Assembly: GCF_001183605.1 (NCBI RefSeq)
Contig: NZ_LFXJ01000005.1
Coordinates: forward strand, 1,116,001 to 1,180,000
Reading direction: 5' to 3'
DNA: 64,000 nucleotides
From: Lysinibacillus xylanilyticus
Lineage (GTDB): Bacteria; Bacillota; Bacilli; Bacillales_A; Planococcaceae
The translations under genes were made by a program, and so were the position numbers. Of the stretch, positions 45,426 through 54,484 are shown in pieces (the first letter of the stretch is position 1; the number at the start of each line of letters is the position of its first letter). The notes beneath the pieces were generated by a model. It searched no databases, was not told where the DNA came from, and was given only the letters and a program-made list of their open reading frames with translations.

Positions 45426-46778
45426 TTAACAACATGTATTTGATTTATTAAGATTACTGCTGCACACGCCTGTTTCTGGTAGTTCTAATTCCACTCGTTG
45501 CGAAGCTTCTACGTCACCTGCTAAATAGGCTGCTATTGATCGGACTTGTTCATAACCTGTTGCCATTAAAAATGTTGGTGCACGGCCATAACTTTTTGCG
45601 CCTACAATATAGAAATCTTTTTCTGGCTGTCTTAAAATTTCTTCTCCATGTGCTCGTACTGTCCCACAGCTATGTACATTAGGATCAATTAGTGGTGCTA
45701 ATGCTTGCACACTCTCTGTTACAGTATCGATGGAAAGACGTAGTTCGTTATTAATTGTAAAATCTGGTCGGTTTCCTGCATTTACAATAAGCTCATCGAA
45801 TTCTGTTAATACTGTTTGTTCGTCATTTAAAGTACCAATAATATTTATTTTTTCTTCCTTTTTCACCATCGAAATATAAAATGGTGTAACTACTTCAATC
45901 TTCTCTGTCTCTACTAATTCCTGAATACGAATACCTAGTGCGCCACGTGCTTCCAATGCATCTTTTTCTTTCCCACCATATACTTCATCTACAGAGTTTT
46001 TACGCATAATCCAAACGAGTTTCGTTGAAGGATTCTCTTTTTGTAGTTCAACCAAAGATAATAAAGTATTAATAGCTGAATGACCGCCTCCAATAACAGC
46101 AATCTTTTTATTCGTGTATCTCGAAGAGTTCACCTTTATATCTGGGATTCCATATTCAATATGTTCTGCTAATGCTTTTTCAGTTTGTAGCCAAACACCT
46201 GTAGAGTTTGCTGGGTTTGGATTTCCCCAAGTGCCAGTCGCATCAATCACTGCTTTAGCTTCAATAATACTTATGTCGTCCCCTTTTTCAACATAAATCT
46301 TAAAGGACTGATTTACTCGATTTTTTGATTTCATCTTATCATTGAATTGACGTGAAATACCTACTACTTTTGAGTTTAATTGAATGTAAGGTTTAATTTG
46401 TGCTAACTCTGCTAAAGGCTTTAAATAGAGATCAATTAACTCATGTCCAGTCGGTAATGTTTCCAAGATAGGTTCTTGCCAATCCGTTTCCTCGAGTAAA
46501 ACTTTAGCAGCTTTATTGATGTTATATCGCCATGGAGAAAATAATGTAACATGACCCCAAGTGCGAATGTTATGAGCAATTTCACTCCCAGCCTCTAATA
46601 AAATAAAGGATTGATTTTTCTCCACTAAATGAGCTGCCGCAGCCAACCCGATTGGACCAGCACCAATTATTACAATAGGTAATTCCTTATTTAAATCATT
46701 AAAGGTTTCTTGTACCGCGATGTCTTTAGCGGTAGTACAGCAAGAACTATTTTGTTTAATTACATTAAATGTTTTCAT
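45426..46778 (-). CDS. FAD-dependent oxidoreductase of the arsenic operon (ArsO-like)
   Basis: 450 residues. Two dinucleotide-binding motifs are present: VIIGAGPIGLAAAAHL (FAD, about 36-51) and IAVIGGGHSAINTL (NADPH, about 210-223), with an ATGTWGNP hinge. This is the group-B monooxygenase/ArsO-like layout. Both ends carry vicinal cysteines (C13-C14 and C449-C450), plus one in TGVCSS near the C-terminus; such pairs bind As(III). It follows acr3 by 260 bp on the same strand. Oxidation of a trivalent or organic arsenical, or an accessory role in efflux, is plausible. Confidence 0.72.
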   Translation of the reverse strand: MKTFNVIKQNSSCCTTAKDIAVQETFNDLNKELPIVIIGAGPIGLAAAAHLVEKNQSFILLEAGSEIAHNIRTWGHVTLFSPWRYNINKAAKVLLEETDWQEPILETLPTGHELIDLYLKPLAELAQIKPYIQLNSKVVGISRQFNDKMKSKNRVNQSFKIYVEKGDDISIIEAKAVIDATGTWGNPNPANSTGVWLQTEKALAEHIEYGIPDIKVNSSRYTNKKIAVIGGGHSAINTLLSLVELQKENPSTKLVWIMRKNSVDEVYGGKEKDALEARGALGIRIQELVETEKIEVVTPFYISMVKKEEKINIIGTLNDEQTVLTEFDELIVNAGNRPDFTINNELRLSIDTVTESVQALAPLIDPNVHSCGTVRAHGEEILRQPEKDFYIVGAKSYGRAPTFLMATGYEQVRSIAAYLAGDVEASQRVELELPETGVCSSNLNKSNTCC

Positions 46779-46841
46779 AAATAAATCCTTCTTTTCTATA
46801 AATTTTTTAATATAAGCATTTTCTTATATACAGTGTATTTT

Positions 46842-46868
46842 TTACGTCTAGCATTAAGCTAGACGTAA
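46842..46868. terminator. Intercistronic hairpin in the ars operon
   Basis: An 11-bp perfect stem (TTACGTCTAGC and complement) with a 5-nt loop lies between acr3 and the flavoprotein gene. On the minus strand it is followed by AAAAAATACAC, so it is not a classical terminator. It may stabilise or separate transcripts. Confidence 0.45.
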
Positions 46869-47038
46869 GTTAATTTAAAATCTTTTTGATGCTCAACATA
46901 CTTCATATTCACACGATTTTTTCTCAAATTCTTTTGTAACTTTCACAAATTGAGACTATGTTGAAAGTCTGCTATTTGACTAATTACAAGAGTTCTCTGT
47001 ACATAAGAAATATAGTGTGCTTGTCATAGTAGTGCTCC

Positions 47039-48097
47039 TTATAATTTAATGGTTTTAAAATATTTTTTCTGCCAGCGCAATGCAACCCAGACAAGACCGA
47101 TGAGTACAGGTACTTCGACAAGGGGACCAATAACAGCGGCAAAGGCCACCCCACTATGAAGGCCAAAAACACCTACAGCTACAGCAATTGCTAACTCAAA
47201 GTTGTTACTAGCAGCTGTAAAAGAAAGGGCTGCTGTAACGGGATAAGATGCACCTACTTTACGTGAAGAAAAGAATGAAACTGCAAACATCACTACAAAG
47301 TAAATGAATAATGGCATAGCGATTCGTACAACATCGAGTGGTAATTCCACTAGTTTCTCACCCTTTAATGCAAACATCATGACAATTGTGAACAGCAGTG
47401 CAATTAAAGTAAGTGGTGAAATCTTTGGTAAGAATTTTTCTTCATACCACTGCTTCCCTTTTGTTTTGATACTGATCCATCGTGTTAGTATTCCGGCAGC
47501 AAATGGTATTCCTAAGTATATAAGAACACTTTTCGTAATTTCCCACATTGAAATGGACACATTAAAATTCTCTAAACCAAACCAACCAGGTAATACATTT
47601 AAGAAAAAGTAAGCAAAAATCGAATATGTTAAGATCTGAAAAATGGAGTTAAATGCAACTAGACCAGCTACATATTCTCGATCTCCACGTGCTAAATCAT
47701 TCCAAACGATAACCATCGCAATACATCGAGCTAAACCAATCATAATGAGCCCAGCCATGTACTCTGGATAGTCACGTAAGAAGATGATCGCTAAAAAGAA
47801 CATTAAGACTGGTCCAAGTAACCAGTTTTGAAAAAGTGATAGTAAAAGTACCTTCCAATCCTTAAATACTCGCCACATTTCCTCATACTTAACTTTCGCT
47901 AAAGGTGGATACATCATCACAATTAACCCTATAGCAATAGGTATGGATGTTGTACCCGCCGACATGGATTCTAATGCTTCACCAATATTGGGCATTGTGA
48001 TACTTAATACAACGCCAATACCCATCGCTACAAAAATCCAAAGAGTAAGGTAGCGATCTAAAAATGAAAGCTGTTTTGTTAAAGATTCATTACCCAT
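47039..48097 (-). CDS. acr3: ACR3-family arsenite efflux permease
   Basis: 352 residues with ten membrane helices. The conserved Cys is C125 in [13 protein letters not shown], which corresponds to the essential Cys129 of Bacillus Acr3. [10 protein letters not shown] and the [18 protein letters not shown] block are also typical. It exports As(OH)3 from the cytosol using the proton gradient. Its ATG overlaps the arsR stop (TAATG), which implies coupled translation and ArsR-dependent expression. Confidence 0.9.
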   Translation of the reverse strand: MGNESLTKQLSFLDRYLTLWIFVAMGIGVVLSITMPNIGEALESMSAGTTSIPIAIGLIVMMYPPLAKVKYEEMWRVFKDWKVLLLSLFQNWLLGPVLMFFLAIIFLRDYPEYMAGLIMIGLARCIAMVIVWNDLARGDREYVAGLVAFNSIFQILTYSIFAYFFLNVLPGWFGLENFNVSISMWEITKSVLIYLGIPFAAGILTRWISIKTKGKQWYEEKFLPKISPLTLIALLFTIVMMFALKGEKLVELPLDVVRIAMPLFIYFVVMFAVSFFSSRKVGASYPVTAALSFTAASNNFELAIAVAVGVFGLHSGVAFAAVIGPLVEVPVLIGLVWVALRWQKKYFKTIKL

Positions 48098-48417
48098 TAA
48101 TTTTCCTCCCTTATGGGTGTACAGTCAGAGCCGCAAGTGCATCCTTTAACAGGCTCAATTTGTTCTAAAATACCTTTCATAAGTGGCGTTTGTTCCTCGA
48201 CTAAACGGTAATGTTTCCATGTCCCAACCTTTCGTTCAGTAATAATTCCTGCCTCCTTTAATTTTCTTAGGTGTTGGCTAACTGCAGGTTGTGAAATTCC
48301 TAGAACATCCACAAAATCACATACACAAACCTCCCCGTTCTTCATACAAGCAAGTAATTTAATGCGGTTCAAATCTGCTGCTGCTTTTAATTGTTTTTCA
48401 ATTAGTGTATTTTCCAT
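48097..48417 (-). CDS. arsR: ArsR-family arsenic-responsive repressor
   Basis: 106 residues. The winged helix includes [19 protein letters not shown], and the metal site is C31-V-C33 in [11 protein letters not shown], preceding the recognition helix. An extra Cys-rich tail (C93, C95 and C99 in CTCGSDC) may contribute to sensing. As(III) or Sb(III) binding releases it from DNA. The AAGGAG site precedes the ATG. The AT-rich inverted repeat at 48432-48453 lies 15 bp upstream of the start and is a good operator candidate. First gene of the ars operon. Confidence 0.9.
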   Translation of the reverse strand: MENTLIEKQLKAAADLNRIKLLACMKNGEVCVCDFVDVLGISQPAVSQHLRKLKEAGIITERKVGTWKHYRLVEEQTPLMKGILEQIEPVKGCTCGSDCTPIREEN

Positions 48418-48431
48418 ATGTATGCTCTCCT

Positions 48432-48453
48432 TATATAATTATTTACTTATATA
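48432..48453. promoter_or_regulatory. Candidate ArsR operator
   Basis: TATATAA and TTATATA are separated by 8 bp, directly upstream of arsR. This matches the usual shape of ArsR/SmtB sites. Confidence 0.55.
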
Positions 48454-48637
48454 TGATTTGAAATAAAACCACCCAACGTATTATAGGTGGTAAATTAATA
48501 TATAACTATACACTTATGTTATGCTTGTTAAACAATAATTGCAATACATTTTTTTGACGCTTTTCGGTGACATAGTTATTTTCTGTGTAAGTAAACTGTG
48601 AGATAAATAAATTTGATTAAATTTTCTTGAAATAAAA

Positions 48638-48688
48638 AGATTCCTTTGATGCACAATTTCGGAGAACCGAATGTTATCAAAGGAATCC
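48638..48688. terminator. Long two-tier hairpin terminator
   Basis: AGATTCCTTTGAT pairs with its complement at 48676-48688 and encloses a TTCGG-AGAA-CCGAA tetraloop hairpin. A run of A precedes it and T follows. Confidence 0.6.
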
Positions 48689-48742
48689 TTTATAAAGATT
48701 TATTTTGTATATCTTATTCAAATTATTATAAAGTAAATAAAA

Positions 48743-48781
48743 GCCTAACTATCTCGGCTTTGTAAGTGAGATAAATTAGGC
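48743..48781 (-). terminator. Terminator of the DUF2089/SHOCT operon
   Basis: GCCTAA/TTAGGC and ATCTC/GAGAT stems; on the minus strand TTTTATTT follows. Confidence 0.6.
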
Positions 48782-48811
48782 CTTTTTCTGGTCGGTGTAT
48801 ACTAGAATAAA

Positions 48812-49093
48812 TTAAAGTCTAACCTTAACCTCAGTACCGTCCTTAGCTTTAACATCAACTAGCACGATCCCCTTATAATTCTTCAGTTCCTGGACGATAG
48901 GCTTTAGCGCTTTTTTGTCTATCAGCGGAATGGTAAAGTCTATATTTTTTCTTTCGAAATGCTCTTTTGTCCATTTGTTTGCAGATTGCTGAACAAATTT
49001 AGATGACAAGATTGAAATAGCAACGTTTAGAAAAACATAAGGAACTGGGATGGTAAACCGAACGTCTTTTGCTTTCACTTTTACATACATCAT
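48812..49093 (-). CDS. Hypothetical protein of the DUF2089/SHOCT operon
   Basis: 93 residues from the ATG at 49093, just after the upstream stop; a longer frame overlaps the previous gene. It reads YVKVKAKDVRFTIPVPYVFL and ends in an ELKNYKGIVLVDVKAKDGTE block. The C-terminal half resembles the VDIKSANGD region of the preceding protein, so the two share a small beta domain. Third gene of an operon with the SHOCT-like and DUF2089 genes. Function unknown. Confidence 0.6.
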   Translation of the reverse strand: MMYVKVKAKDVRFTIPVPYVFLNVAISILSSKFVQQSANKWTKEHFERKNIDFTIPLIDKKALKPIVQELKNYKGIVLVDVKAKDGTEVKVRL

Positions 49094-49103
49094 AAGCCAG
49101 TCA

Positions 49104-49493
49104 CTATTCAATAATGACTGAAACGGTATCTCCGTTAGCCGATTTAATATCAACAATTTGGCCATCTAATTCGTTTTCGATTGCTTCTATAATAAGGTTA
49201 ATGTCGATATCTTTAACGTATTTTTCCGATTGAGGAATACTCGCTGCGATGCTGTGTCCAGCCATTAAAACAACTTTGACAAGCTTTAAAGGCAAATTGA
49301 CCATAACGTTATCATTTTCTGCTGATACAACACGAACTTTTAAAGTTTTATCTAAATATTTAGTCGGTTTTTCTAAAAGGTTATCCTCTGTTTCTGCTTT
49401 CTCTTTTAATACTTGAATCAGTTCGGATGCCTTATCTGCATCAATCTTACCTTCTTGAACCATTGTTAACACTCTTGAGATTTCCTCTTTCAT
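49104..49493 (-). CDS. SHOCT-like domain protein
   Basis: 129 residues. The first 35 are a short helical hairpin (MVQEGKIDADKASELIQVLK) of the SHOCT/YvlB-N type. The remainder is a small alpha/beta domain with KTLKVRVVSAENDNVMVNLP and a QIVDIKSANGDTVSVII end. It shares an operon with a DUF2089 regulator (13 bp gap), as in many Firmicutes, where these proteins relate to cell-envelope stress genes. The role is inferred from context only. Good AGGAGG site. Confidence 0.7.
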   Translation of the reverse strand: MKEEISRVLTMVQEGKIDADKASELIQVLKEKAETEDNLLEKPTKYLDKTLKVRVVSAENDNVMVNLPLKLVKVVLMAGHSIAASIPQSEKYVKDIDINLIIEAIENELDGQIVDIKSANGDTVSVIIE

Positions 49494-49506
49494 GATAAAT
49501 TCCTCC

Positions 49507-49872
49507 TTATTCTTCTTTTAAGAGTTTAATGGCTTCTTCTGGTGTGATTTCGCCATTTTCCAACATAGTAACAACTTTTTTCTCGTCTACTTCATTTTTC
49601 TTCTTTTGCACATATCCAAGGGATGAAATGATATCGGTTAGCTTGCCTCGAACTGTTGGATACGAAATCCCTAGTTCCTTTTCAACTTCTTTAATATTCC
49701 CTCTGCATGTTAAAAATACTTCCACAAAATGAAGCTGATCCTTCGATAAGGATGCCAACTTAGATAATTCAAACTCATTTTCAATCGTCGTGTGACAATG
49801 AGAGCACTGCAACTTTGTAATTTTCAATGTTTTACTGCAGACAGGACAATTTGTAATTACTTTATAAGCCAT
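49507..49872 (-). CDS. DUF2089 family zinc-ribbon/HTH regulator
   Basis: 121 residues. A zinc ribbon with CPVC (C9, C12) and CSHC (C23, C26) is followed by a helix-turn-helix with GNIKEVEKELGISYPTVRGK (about 57-76) and a SHOCT-like tail, MLENGEITPEEAIKLLKEE. This is the complete DUF2089 layout, thought to be a transcription regulator. First gene of a three-gene operon which it may control. AAAGGAC site before the ATG. Confidence 0.82.
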   Translation of the reverse strand: MAYKVITNCPVCSKTLKITKLQCSHCHTTIENEFELSKLASLSKDQLHFVEVFLTCRGNIKEVEKELGISYPTVRGKLTDIISSLGYVQKKKNEVDEKKVVTMLENGEITPEEAIKLLKEE

Positions 49873-50191
49873 AATGAAGTCCTTTCCTTTTAGTTTATTT
49901 GATTATACAACAAGGAATTAAAAATGTGAACAATGAAGTTAATTTTTTGGATAAAAATAATCAATAATGTTAATTTGTTTTTTAATATTATTGATTATCC
50001 GTTTTCTTTGAATTTAAAAAAAGCTGTTTTCTCAAAGATTGATGTTTCTTCTCTTAATAGCGCAGGTTAGGTGAATAAGTAATTGGAACATCATACCATT
50101 TCGTTCGTCTTACAATAAAGCAGGTTAGAAATTATTAAGATTTAAAAGGAGAGGATAGTGTGTTGTATGTATTTAATTGTGGAGGATGAAA
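49873..50191. other. Divergent promoter region
   Basis: A 320-bp AT-rich gap between divergent genes. It contains TTAATTTTTT/AATATTATTGATTAT repeats that could be operator sites for the DUF2089 protein; nothing firm. Confidence 0.4.
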
Positions 50192-50581
50192 ATGAATAAC
50201 ATAAACTACGCAATAGTATCTATCGCATATATTGTTATTGCTTGCTTTGCTCAAGTATTTATTGATTCGTTACTTTTGCAACTCCTTCTTCCTTTTGTCA
50301 TTGTACCTATTTATATTTTCTTTTTGCTTATAAAATCTAAACTAGAATTCCACAAATACTTACTTTCTATATATTTAGGATTCTTTTGTTCTGTTTTTAT
50401 TTATTCGTTTATAATTTTATTCCCTTCGCCCCCTAAAGAACTGCCACCGGGCGAGATTGTTTTAGGCGCAGATCTAATATTAATATTTTGGATATCAACA
50501 ATACAATTTTTTATTCTGAACTTATTAACTGTCATTTTATATTTATTCCACAGACTATTTAAGAAGAGGTATATAGAGTAG
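50192..50581 (+). CDS. Hypothetical four-helix membrane protein
   Basis: 129 residues from the ATG at 50192, 6 bp after GGAGG. Four hydrophobic helices (about 5-24, 28-46, 60-82 and 98-122) and a Pro-rich external loop (PSPPKELPPGE, about 82-92). No family recognised. A basic C-terminal end (RLFKKRYIE) suggests both termini are inside. Isolated gene. Confidence 0.5.
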   Translation: MNNINYAIVSIAYIVIACFAQVFIDSLLLQLLLPFVIVPIYIFFLLIKSKLEFHKYLLSIYLGFFCSVFIYSFIILFPSPPKELPPGEIVLGADLILIFWISTIQFFILNLLTVILYLFHRLFKKRYIE

Positions 50582-51129
50582 TAATAGGAACAATCTTTAC
50601 GAATCAGCCTAAAAATGAATGATCAAAATGGAGTTTATATTCCAACTTAAGAATTATTAAAATTTCATAGTTCTTTCTCGAGGAAGCGATCCGCCATAAA
50701 ACGTGTTGCTTGTAAATCATGATAATTAATGAGAGGTTCTTCTAATACCTTAAAAATCGTCTGCTTCGGATTAAATGAATGACAGCTTGCAGATGGTCTA
50801 CAAGCTTGTAAAGAAAGTCTCGGTGTTAAAGTATAAAATCCAGCCAGCTAATAATCGAGAGGTCATGATAAAATTAACCGGGCCAATTGGTAATGTTTGG
50901 TTAGATTAATCATCCAAATTAACACTTTAGCCCCTTTTCATCCAATTATTCCAACATTTTTTAGTAAAATTGCCCATGATTGTTGCAGAAGTTTTACACA
51001 GTTAAAAATAAGGTTTCAATTTTGCTGTTTAAGAGTAATCGGTAATATTAATGAAAAATAACTCATGCCTGTTTCATGCTATTCTTACTTTATTCAAAAA
51101 CAAAAGCTTTTTGAAAGGAGTAAGGTTAA
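50582..51129. other. Intergenic with a nikE fragment
   Basis: Apart from the nikE-like fragment, a plus-strand frame (about 50777-50909) ends in NNREVMIKLTGPIGNVWLD. It is unrecognised and has no start; it is probably the tail of a lost gene. Confidence 0.45.
50668..50786 (-). pseudogene. Internally deleted duplicate of the nikE-like gene
   Basis: Three separate blocks of the ATPase gene at 52882-53685 (52899-52921, 53022-53055 and 53331-53390) are joined here in the same order and orientation, with roughly 85-90% identity. The rest is deleted. The only possible product would be a nonfunctional peptide. Confidence 0.75.
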
Positions 51130-52044
51130 ATGAAGAAAAAATTATTACTACCCATTTTCGCATCGTTTATGTTCTTCACAGGCATGGGTGTTCATGAAGC
51201 GAAAGCGGCAACAATTGCAGATATAACGAATACAGCAAAAGCATATATAGGTGTTCCTTATCAATATGGAGGGACAGATATTAAGACAGGTATAGATTGT
51301 TCAGCATATACACAAATCGTTTTTTCTAAGTTAGGGATTTCACTACAACGTACATCTACATCTCAATATCAGCAAGGTACTTCGATTGCTAAAGATCAGT
51401 TGAAGACTGGTGATCTTGTATTCTTTAATACTTCGGGAAGCGGTGTTTCTCATGTTGGCATTTACATAGGTGACAGCAATTTTATTTCAGCTACTACAAG
51501 CTCTGGGGTTAAAATCGATAAAATCAATGATCCTTATTACTGGGGATCTCGTTACGTAGGGGCAAAACGCGTAGCAAACTTCACTGAAAATGATTTAGGA
51601 GAAGTAAAAGGTGAGGAAATCGACTTTAGCGTTTATGCATCACGTGGAGAGGTAGCTCTTAAACTGGCTAATCAATTACATTTAGATACTAGTAACACTA
51701 ATTCAAGTTTTCCTGATGTAACACCAACGTCTAAATATGCGGGTGCTGCGGAAGCACTAAAAAAAATCGGCGTCTTTACGGGGGATGAAAATGGAAAATT
51801 CAATCCTGGTTCTCCGATGACACGTGGTCAATTATCGAAAGTTTTAGTGGAAGCATTCCATTTAAAACAACAAGGAGCAGCAGTACAATTTGATGATGTT
51901 TCAAGTACGCATTGGGCTTACAATTATGTATCAATTCTAGCTTCCAATAAAGTTACAGTTGGTAAAGGTGACAATACTTTCGGAGTGAACGACAATGTTA
52001 CACTTGTACAATTAGATGCCTTTATCCAACGACTAGCTAAATAA
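51130..52044 (+). CDS. NlpC/P60 peptidoglycan hydrolase with SLH repeats
   Basis: 304 residues. A signal peptide ends in AKAA (cleavage near 26). The NlpC/P60 domain (about 30-150) has the catalytic Cys C57 in DCSAYTQ and His H108 in SHVGIYIG. Two SLH repeats follow (about 185-304; SFPDVTPTSKYAGAAEALKK and FDDVSSTHWAYNYVSIL), which anchor the protein to secondary cell-wall polymer. It cleaves D-gamma-glutamyl-meso-DAP or similar peptide bonds during wall turnover. Strong AAAGGAG site. SLH anchoring suggests an S-layer-bearing host. A terminator follows. Confidence 0.88.
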   Translation: MKKKLLLPIFASFMFFTGMGVHEAKAATIADITNTAKAYIGVPYQYGGTDIKTGIDCSAYTQIVFSKLGISLQRTSTSQYQQGTSIAKDQLKTGDLVFFNTSGSGVSHVGIYIGDSNFISATTSSGVKIDKINDPYYWGSRYVGAKRVANFTENDLGEVKGEEIDFSVYASRGEVALKLANQLHLDTSNTNSSFPDVTPTSKYAGAAEALKKIGVFTGDENGKFNPGSPMTRGQLSKVLVEAFHLKQQGAAVQFDDVSSTHWAYNYVSILASNKVTVGKGDNTFGVNDNVTLVQLDAFIQRLAK

Positions 52045-52381
52045 CTTCAAGAAAAGGTGTTTCATCTATGGATGAGATACCTTTTTCTTCTTATGCTTCT
52101 AAGCAATATTATTTCACACTTCTCCCTACCTCATAATCACTATACATATAAAAAAGCCAGTACTAATTGTACTGACTTAAACAATTATTCAAGTTGTTTG
52201 ATCATTTTTTAGGAAGATAAAACACTATTTTTCAAGTGTTCTATCTACAGGTATCATATTAAAATAGAGTTTCTTTTTAATAAAGCTTGATAATTCTAAT
52301 ATCCCTTATCTACTTATTACCTCCACTTACTGGAATACTACCCAATGTACAAGTAAGAAGGCTCTTAACTCAATTAGTGAT
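52045..52381. other. Intergenic with terminators
   Basis: Holds the NlpC/P60 gene terminator (52052-52088) and a smaller AGCCAGTAC/GTACTGACT hairpin near 52153-52175. No gene. Confidence 0.5.
52052..52088 (+). terminator. Terminator of the NlpC/P60-SLH gene
   Basis: AAAAGGTGT-TCATC pairs with GATGA-ATACCTTTTT around a tetraloop and ends in a T run. Confidence 0.7.
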
Positions 52382-52810
52382 CTAAAGCAAATCGACTAAT
52401 CCGTCTGGAACTAATACTAATTTATTATTAGTAAAATCGCTAATTGGCTTCCAAAGCAATTTGAAGATTGCTCCATTATCTTCTTGTCCGAAAAAAGAAG
52501 GTTTTTCATAAAAGGACTTTTCAATAAACTCTGCATCATATACAAAAACTACTTCGTGTCCGAGGTCACCTTTATATGTAAATATGTTTTCGATTGTACC
52601 TAAATAGTTTAAGTTCTTTATGGTTGCCCCGATTTCTTCGAGTACTTCCCTCTTTATTGCTTGAGAACTTGTCTCCCCATATTCAATTCCTCCGCCAATT
52701 GGCCGATAGTAATGATTTCCCTTTACTTCATCGAAGCCTTCAGAGACAAGTATTGAATCGCCTTTCCTAAATACACAAATAGCAATTGGTCGAATTTGAC
52801 CTTTCCTCAT
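52382..52810 (-). CDS. Nudix hydrolase
   Basis: 142 residues. The Nudix box GGGIEYGETSSQAIKREVLEEIGA (about 39-62; G-x5-E-x7-REVLEE-x-G) is complete. It is a small cytosolic pyrophosphohydrolase whose substrate (nucleotide, sugar nucleotide or cap-like molecule) cannot be told from the sequence. GGAGG lies before the ATG. It is downstream of the nik operon on the same strand but separated by 71 bp and has its own ribosome-binding site. Confidence 0.85.
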   Translation of the reverse strand: MRKGQIRPIAICVFRKGDSILVSEGFDEVKGNHYYRPIGGGIEYGETSSQAIKREVLEEIGATIKNLNYLGTIENIFTYKGDLGHEVVFVYDAEFIEKSFYEKPSFFGQEDNGAIFKLLWKPISDFTNNKLVLVPDGLVDLL

Positions 52811-52881
52811 GCCATACCTCCATTATCAACCGTATAAGATTTTTCATTATTATAACAATGTTATATAACTAACCCGCTTCT

Positions 52882-53685
52882 TTATCGAAAAAATTTCTTA
52901 GTTCTTTCTCGAGGATGCGATGGCAAAATTGCATTGTATAACTCTAGAGATGCGGGATGCTTGTATGCTTCATCTTTCCCAATCTCCTCAACTAGTTGTC
53001 CGTGCTCCATCACGACGATGCGGTCTGACATATAACGTGTCGCTTGTAAATCATGAGAAATAAAAATGTATGCAAGCTGCATGTCTTTTTGCAGTGTTTG
53101 TAGTAATTGTATAATATGCTTCTGCAAAATCATATCAAGACTACTAATGGCTTCATCTAAAACAATCAGTTTTGGATTTAAAGCAAGAGCTCTTGCAATG
53201 TTGACACGTTGCTGTTGCCCTCCACTAAGTTGCGAAGGGTTTTTTTGAGCAATTGTACTTTCTAACTCCACACAGTCTAGTAATTCCCTTACTTTATGTT
53301 GTCTCTCTGTTTTGCTGAACTGTTCGAAATTAAGGAGAGGTTCTTCTACTATCTCAAAAATCGTATGCTTCGGATTAAATGAATGATAGCTATTTTGAAA
53401 GACAGCCTGTAAATCTCTACGTATTATTTTTTTGTGCTTACTTGTTGTTTCGTAAAGATTAATACCTTGAAATAGAACCTCACCTTTTGTTGGTCGCTCA
53501 ATTCCTAAAATAATACGGCCTAATGTACTTTTGCCCGAACCACTTTGCCCGACGATTCCTAAACACTCGCCCTCCTGAAGTGAAAATGTCACCCCTTGTA
53601 ATACGGGAGCTTCCTGTCCTCGTTTAAACATGAATGGTCTTTGAGCATACTGCATCTCTATATTTTTCACTTCTAGTAGCGTCAT
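52882..53685 (-). CDS. nikE: Nickel/cobalt-type ABC transporter ATP-binding protein NikE
   Basis: 267 residues. Walker A GIVGQSGSGKST (about 43-54), signature LSGGQQQRVNIA, Walker B LIVLDEAISSLD and the switch His in FISHDLQ are intact, so it is an active ATPase of the Opp/Dpp/Nik subfamily. It ends with the typical oligopeptide-transporter C-terminal segment. Last gene of a five-gene operon (nikABCDE order); 12 bp after nikD. A rearranged fragment of this gene lies at 50668. Confidence 0.82.
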   Translation of the reverse strand: MTLLEVKNIEMQYAQRPFMFKRGQEAPVLQGVTFSLQEGECLGIVGQSGSGKSTLGRIILGIERPTKGEVLFQGINLYETTSKHKKIIRRDLQAVFQNSYHSFNPKHTIFEIVEEPLLNFEQFSKTERQHKVRELLDCVELESTIAQKNPSQLSGGQQQRVNIARALALNPKLIVLDEAISSLDMILQKHIIQLLQTLQKDMQLAYIFISHDLQATRYMSDRIVVMEHGQLVEEIGKDEAYKHPASLELYNAILPSHPRERTKKFFR

Positions 53686-53697
53686 ATTTTTTCACCT

Positions 53698-54471
53698 CTA
53701 AAACATTATTCTTGATTGTAACAGTTTTTTTGTATAGGGATGCTGAGGTGTATCAAAAAAATCATAGACATTCGCGTGCTCAATCATTTCGCCTTGATAC
53801 ATCACAGCCACGTCGTCAGCTAGTTCAGCAATAACACCTAAATCATGTGTCACAAGAATAATAGCAGCCTCTGTTTCTGAGCGAATACGATCAAATAGTG
53901 TTAATATTTGTTTTTGATTGACTGTGTCAAGGGCTGTCGTTGGCTCATCTGCAATATATATAGAAGATTGTATCGCCAATGATAAAGCAATCATTACTCG
54001 CTGTAACATTCCGCCACTTAATTGGAAAGGATAATAGTGCAGAAGCTTCTCTGGATTGGGTAAGTTGACTTTATACATGGCATCAATAGCAATCTGTCTT
54101 ATTTCTTTTTTAGTCATCACAAAGTGAGCTTTTAATGATTCTCGAAAATGGCTTTCGATTGTTTGAATACTATCAAAAGCTGTAGACGGATTTTGCATAA
54201 TCATAGACAGATGCCTTCCGCGATACGCTCTCATTTTAGAGGCTGATACATTCAATAAATTTTCTTGTTGGTAGATGATTTGTCCTTGGGTGATCTGCGC
54301 CGCAGCCGGTAATGATTGCATGATGGCGTGGCAAAGCATTGTCTTTCCACTACCACTTTCCCCTATAATCCCCAATACACGCCCTTTATAGGCTGTCATA
54401 TTGATTGAGGTTAATATATTTTTCTCACCGATTTTTACCGTTAAGTCTTTCACTTCTAAAACTTTCTCCAT
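53698..54471 (-). CDS. nikD: Nickel/cobalt-type ABC transporter ATP-binding protein NikD
   Basis: 257 residues from the ATG at 54471 (AAAGGGG upstream; the longer frame overlaps nikC). Walker A GIIGESGSGKTM, signature LSGGMLQRVMIA, Walker B YIADEPTTALD and VTHDLG are present. It pairs with NikE to drive import. NikD/DppD-type ATPases form the heterodimer with NikE. Same operon, tight spacing. Confidence 0.82.
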   Translation of the reverse strand: MEKVLEVKDLTVKIGEKNILTSINMTAYKGRVLGIIGESGSGKTMLCHAIMQSLPAAAQITQGQIIYQQENLLNVSASKMRAYRGRHLSMIMQNPSTAFDSIQTIESHFRESLKAHFVMTKKEIRQIAIDAMYKVNLPNPEKLLHYYPFQLSGGMLQRVMIALSLAIQSSIYIADEPTTALDTVNQKQILTLFDRIRSETEAAIILVTHDLGVIAELADDVAVMYQGEMIEHANVYDFFDTPQHPYTKKLLQSRIMF

Positions 54472-54484
54472 AATTACCCCTTTA

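Larger units (their letters stand above)
48454..48811. other. Intergenic with two terminators
   Basis: Contains the ars promoter, a long hairpin (48638-48688) and the terminator of the DUF2089 operon (48743-48781). No gene seen. Confidence 0.5.
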
